A stretch of 64,000 bases of DNA from Allacma fusca (taxonomy: Eukaryota; Arthropoda; Collembola; Symphypleona; Sminthuridae). The stretch lies in NCBI GenBank assembly GCA_947179485.1, contig OX359245.1, positions 48,471,067 through 48,535,066 on the forward strand. Direction: 5' to 3'. Position 1 is the stretch's first letter. The number at the start of each line of letters is the position of its first letter. Both the position numbers and the translations under genes were made by a program. A model generated the notes under the pieces. It worked only from the letters and a program-made list of their open reading frames with translations, was not told the origin of the DNA and searched no databases. Shown here one piece after another: positions 58,993-64,000 of this stretch.

Positions 58993-61900
58993 CTTGGTAT
59001 TTTATATTGGTAATTTGGTAACTCCGATTACTTAAAAGTACTTGACCCTCGGCTGGCAGTATGCCTATGGACAATAACGCATTGTCAGTGAGGTAAATGT
59101 CCTTCGAAATCCAGAATTTCTAAAATATTAATTTTTAATTGTACCGAAATTTTAATAATATTGTAATATAAATTGCAGTATTAATTTGGTTTAATTTTGG
59201 TTTACACAGTGACCTTTAACTATAATTACTCCCCTTGTCAACTCCTCCATCTATGTCATCATGGAAGTGATGCCAGCTAATCAAATTTATTTTCCCAGAT
59301 TGTAAATGAAATTTTGCTGTGTACATTCTAGCCTTCCTAAAACATGCACATCGGCTAAAAATATATCTCAAATACCCCATCTACAGTTCCAAATTTGTGG
59401 AAATGTAAATGTATAACTGTCTTGTTAGGAGGTAATGAAGACCCGTCTACAAGCTCAACTTGTGGTACATGTTCCTGCTTCTTCTAAGAAATAGTTTAGC
59501 TGGCGTCGAATCTATGACATTAAAATACCATACTACACTATTTTTAAATGGATTATAAATTGAAAGTTACACGCAAATTTTAATATCAAAATTGATGACT
59601 GGTAAATAAAATTGTGGTTAGTTTAATAGCTCATTTCATTAAATTTTGAAAATTATGACAACCAGTTAACATTACTTTAATCACCAGCTTCCTATTTAAG
59701 TCCAAGTAGGTGTAGCTTTTTAAATGTCTTTCTTTTGCAGGGTGGTATAGAAAATATATTTAAATGACAGTCAATGCATCCAAACTGTAGAAAAACAAAA
59801 GATTACGCTAATTTTTTAAAAGTTGCTTGGAATTTCAATGTACTACATTTTTTGTATTTCTTATAAAACAAGGAAATAGAATTTGATGTCAATCTTCACA
59901 AGGCTCCGGTTAAAAATGGCTAAACTTTGGGTTAAGGTAAAGACATGTAAACAAGTTGCTTTAGATTTGAATGTGTTTTAATGCGTTCAATTTTTAAGAA
60001 AAGCGTAGAATCCTTTAAATTTGAAGTTTAATGATGGACAAACATTTGAAAATAGGGGGAAACGATTTCTTAACTTTTGGAGCAATTCAATATTGCTTTT
60101 TACCAAGCTTTGTTGTGGAAGATAACGAAGCACTGTATTGTTTCTTCATAATTCTTGCGTAACATTATACTAGTAAGCTTCGGAGTCTACATTCGCAACC
60201 GACGGGACAAAATTTAAAGTGGAGTCGATAATGACCGAACTTAAATAAATTATAATAATCACGCTTCACAATTAAAGTTAATTTGATAATTAAATTTATA
60301 TTAAATGAAGTCAAAGTGCACCATGCAGACTCGTAACATTTCTACAAATAGACTGCGTTTGTGTATCAGATCTCGAATACATCCTTTTCTACCCGATTTG
60401 TTTGAAGCTTCGAAAATATTGAAACAAACTCATTATGAAAACTGTTTTATATACGAGCGCCCGACATTAAAAAGTATTTAAATAAACGCAAAAACTTAAA
60501 ACAAGTTAAATGATTTTATTTTCTAAGTTTTATTTCGATTACGATTTGTTTCTTTCATTTTAATTCAATTTTAAATTATATTCTGGTAGCAAAAATTTTT
60601 CAACTAAAATTACGAAATTATAGGGTAGAGTGATTTATTTTACTCACCTTGATTAAAAAAATGCTATTTCCGTTCGTCAAATATTTAACTACATGTCAAA
60701 TTTACACGGGCTATTATGTCAGATCCAGAAACGCTTATTTGAGAATGTTATCATAAGTTAATGATGAGAGGTGTGCAAGGAAGAGTATGCAAAGAGCAAA
60801 ATAAATATGAAGTTTTGCAATTCTGCAAATCCAAGTTTAGTTTTTTTCCGGCTAGATTGCTGTTTTTTAACGTTTTTTTAAATTCATTTTAGATGGTGAT
60901 AACAAAGCAATTTAGGAAATGTTTAAAGAAAATTGTCTAGTAAGTCCATAAAAACCTAATTCACAATATTTCGTAGCTAACTGCATTGATGATTTTAGAA
61001 GTGGAATTAAATTCCCGAAAAAGTTAAAATATTAACAAAAGTTATGACACAGATAATTAAGTTTATTCAAATTTGGTTCATTTATTTGACAAAATAGATA
61101 TATTTCAATTACATATATACATTCAAAGGGACATTATTAATTGTGAAAGCCAACGCTACGCTTCAGCGATTGAATTATATTTTTTAACTTAATTTAAAAA
61201 TCCATGTCGAATAAAAATCATTTTCTCAAGGGACAATTTTTATTAATTATCTGATACAATATCCATGCTGACGTTTGTAATTGCTGAATGTATACAGATT
61301 GCATAGTTAAAATAGAATTTTGACCCACAATTGACAATAGCATCCTGAATCAATATGCCAAATTAAGTGTCTACATTTGGAGTGACTTTTCAATTATGAG
61401 AGTTTTAAATATCATTTGTTCCATGATTTTAATTAGTAGAGATTAGAATGTTATTAGGAATCGCTTAAGCTTGAACTTAAGTGTAGCTTGAAATACTGGC
61501 TTGAAATTCAAGTATGCTACACAATCGGAATTTTAAACTATAACTTGACTTCCAATATAAACCATGATCATTGCTTGAACCGAGCAAGGATCAGAGGACT
61601 CATATTACTATTTTCAGGAAAAATTTAAACTCAAACCTATCTGTAGAACTTATAGTTTTATTGAAAGTGGCGTTGAATCCGTATTTTTATTTGATCTTTT
61701 TACAATGAAACTTTCATGACCATCATGGAATTTTAAAAAGTTCATATTTCTTTCCTACCACAAACCTTGCACCATTGAATTTATTAAATACAACTTCACC
61801 CCCTACTAGTATGTACTTCTTGCTGATTCTTGCCAATATTACCCCTGCAAAAATACTGCAATACCTGTCTTATAAAATAAATTGAATAAGGTCCATGAAC

Positions 61901-62331
61901 AATAACTCATTGTGGGTGAGGTAAATGTTTTTTTTTAAATAATAATTTTTAAATGTACAGAAATTTTAATAATGTTGTGCCATGAAGCGAAGAATTATTC
62001 CATAACGTATTCCAACTGTGTGAATACTGTGCTATAAATTTTAAACAAATACATAATTCCATAATTTATTTAGGATTAATTCCCGGGAACATTAAAGTAA
62101 CTTTGACAATGAATTTTAAAATCTTCCAAATAAACGCATTAGGTCCAAAAGACACTCCACATCATTTGCAATGTCTGATGTTGTTTGTACACACAACCCT
62201 TTGTGAGACATCAACTCCGATAAAGGAAACAATGATACTATCAAAAATGCTGTCAGTGGCGTGAAGTTATCAACCGCAGTGTTTTAAAAAGGATGGAGCA
62301 TATTTTTTTCCTATCCCAAACCTTGTACGAT
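58993..62331 (+). repeat. Background: gamma, delta, eta, zeta
   Basis: Gamma continues to about 59920 and delta spans 59960-60790. Eta spans 60790-61546 and is collinear with 35120-35908. Mixed short pieces lie at 61740-61990, and zeta runs 62080-62331 up to the next insertion at 'aaccttgtacgat'. No gene is evident. Confidence 0.6.
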
Positions 62332-63402
62332 CAGTAGAAGATTTTACGTTGTGGTCCGCGTACAATGCGCAGATTTTCGCATACGCTAAACTCAGCGTAC
62401 GAGCGCAGTCACTGCAGTACTATACGCCGTGTTCAGCGTAAGTACGTCTGTACTGACTGTACGCTGTCCTCAACGTGGTCCAATGAATTTCGTACGCAAG
62501 TTACAACGTACAATATGCATTCACATATAATTTATTTCCAAGTTTTTAAAACGTGGCGGCAGTACGATTTTAACTCCGACAAAGAATTTTATATCATCGT
62601 TGAAAAGCACGTGAAAAACTGAACAAACTCACCGTGCAGATTTAAATTTCACCGTGGGGTTCGTGTGCTATGTGCTAATGTATTATTGCTTACTAAAACT
62701 ACACCAGGGTTAGGCTATTTATATATGCCAGTCAAAATAATTATGTCGAGAAAATTAATGTTAATATATTTAAAATATAAATGTTAATTTATACATAATA
62801 ATGTTAATCTTTACGAGTCAACTGTGCCAATAAGATTTTTCGACAGAAATGAAATATTAACATTTATAAAAGTTTAGGAGAATTTATCATAATTTTTATA
62901 TTTTTTATAGAATGAGCAAATGAATCACATAAAATAATTCATATTCAAATAATTGACGACATTGGAAAACTTGCACATGAACTGAAGCAAAAATGTTATA
63001 CCAAGATTAAAGATTTTCCTCCACAAATGAAACTAGACTAAATGAAAAAAAATTGACAAAATATATGTTTTTATAGAAGTAGACGACGATTATTACACCT
63101 TGATTAATTTAATTTTGAAACCTAGTTGAAGAATTCGTTTAACTTTATGTACAGTATAGTACAAATTATTATAAACAAATTTTTAACAGTTTGAGAGAGC
63201 GGTGTAATACCTTTTAAACTTCATCATCCCTAGCAGTGTACCAGATTCTGCGCTTATACGCTGGCACCCGCGTAAAGGCAAATTCTAACTATGTACGCGG
63301 TTTCTCGAGTAGAGTACTGCAGTGACTGCGCTCGTACGCTGACTTCTGCGTATGCGAAAATCTGCGCATTGTACGCGGACCACAACGTAAAATCTTCTAC
63401 TG
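62332..63402. mobile_element. DNA transposon with 90-bp CGTACGC-rich inverted repeats
   Basis: Terminal inverted repeats of about 90 bp (62332-62421 and 63313-63402) start CAGTAGAAGATTTTACG and are identical except for a 5-bp patch about 56 bp in. ACGAT flanks both ends (62327-62331 and 63403-63407), and background copies near 22735 and 26650 have a single acgat, so the duplication is 5 bp. The arms are GC-rich and dense in GTACGC and GCGTAC, unlike the AT-rich core. An 85-codon frame (62365-62622) begins inside the left arm at a non-ATG codon, and I do not recognise it. The superfamily is open: 5-bp duplications are known for Transib, but the ends do not carry its usual CACWRTG start. Confidence 0.85.
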
Positions 63403-63407
63403 ACGAT

Positions 63408-64000
63408 TGGATTTATGATTCATTAAATACACCTAGTTCATTTTAAATTTAACAAACGGACCAAACTCGTGGAAGTTTAGTGGCGTGATCCGCAAATATT
63501 ACGCTTCTATTGCCGAGCTGATTTTTTTCAAATTGAATATCTTTTAAATTATGACCTTTGCTTCTGAAATAAATTTCGTAAGATTGTAATCTAATATTTC
63601 AGAATTATTTGAAATACAAACCTTGAAATTTGTACTCGCGAATCTGTAAAGAGATGTTTTTGACGTTTTGGAGATGGAATGAAGATTTAATATCCTATCA
63701 TTTTCAAATTATAGTATTAAGATTTAAACTCATTCATTAAATGCAAGCACATGAAATTATGCTAAATAAATCTAATCTTAATGTCCAAGGACTTTGTAAA
63801 TGATACTGTGCCAAAGCGCTACATATTTATTGATAGCAAATTTTGAAGCATCTGAAAATAAATTTCCTATGAAATGGGGGAACTAAATTGATTCTGTAAG
63901 TCCCATTCAATGGGCTGGACTAGAGACACAGGTTTTGTGGAACCAGACCTGTAAATAGACGATTTTAGAGGAATAAATGGTTTTGAGGATCCGAACTTGA
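63408..64000 (+). repeat. Background with a Helitron-related fragment
   Basis: 63408-63480 continues the zeta/delta junction. About 63530-63722 resembles parts of the 56316-57867 Helitron ('atgacctttgcttctgaaat' near 63550 and 56797; 'ttcaaattatagtat' near 63704 and 57848). It ends in a Helitron-like 5' terminus, TCTTAATACTATAATTTG on the minus strand. I find no matching 3' end. Positions 63815-63940 match 50260-50420. Confidence 0.45.

Noticed and set aside
62588..62612. Similarity to the TA-MITE end (atatcatcgttgaa)
   Set aside because: The match is short, stops within 15 bases, has no inverted partner and lies inside another element.
62365..62622. 85-codon frame at the left end of the 62332-63402 element
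   Set aside because: It begins within the inverted repeat and ends in the core. It has no motif I can name, so it is not enough to call a gene.
1..64000. tRNA, rRNA, snRNA or host protein-coding genes
   Set aside because: I searched by eye for tRNA box B-like motifs with a matching acceptor stem and for conserved protein motifs on both strands. I found only transposon-derived ones. Multi-exon genes with short exons could still be missed without a splice-aware or homology search.

Overview
The window reads as AT-rich, gene-poor DNA from an animal nuclear genome, probably an arthropod or other invertebrate. The best evidence is a complete BEL/Pao LTR retrotransposon, a group known from metazoans, together with hAT, Tc1/pogo-like, Mutator-like and Helitron relics and a LINE fragment. 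I see no host protein-coding gene, tRNA or rRNA gene. Every protein-like stretch belongs to a mobile element, and all of these are broken. I cannot name the species.

Background: most of the 64 kb is built from diverged copies of a few non-coding blocks that recur along the + strand in a roughly cyclic order. I use these labels. Alpha (~0.9 kb): about 360, 11010, 15050, 29800, 46950, 52980. Beta (~0.7 kb): about 1960, 12360, 16200, 17990, 31640, 49320, 54920, 56100, 57960. Gamma: about 18930, 32310, 58800. Delta: about 22970, 26600, 27645, 34060, 43270, 59960. Epsilon: about 10380, 25250, 41280, 45540, 51940. Zeta: about 26260, 42080, 62080. Eta: about 35120, 60790. All the copies I recognised are in the same orientation. 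This looks like several rounds of a long, decayed head-to-tail repeat (a macrosatellite-like array) that later took in transposons.

Insertions, left to right: BEL/Pao element (3259-9931, target duplication TAATT); hAT element with a transposase C-terminal relic (13739-14961); small inverted repeat (20094-20223); 1.2-kb element with CCCAGCTAGCACTG ends (20369-21601); Mutator-like foldback element carrying a 19/20-bp minisatellite (23170-24140); probable solo LTR (34277-34505); LINE reverse-transcriptase fragment (minus strand, about 35909-38184); hAT element (38715-40639); hAT element with a nested 83-bp MITE (41307-41990); pogo-like element (42387-43264); hAT element (44287-45179); a larger relative of the nested MITE (47285-47677); short retroposon with a 15-bp duplication (50953-51180); Helitron with a helicase relic and a nested hAT MITE (56316-57867); pogo-like MITE (58845-58990); and an element with 90-bp GC-rich inverted repeats (62332-63402).

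Because the background blocks repeat, many insertions have a paralogous empty site elsewhere in the window, which allows ends and target duplications to be set from sequence alone. There is no operon or cellular pathway here. The biology on show is transposon accumulation in a decayed repeat array.
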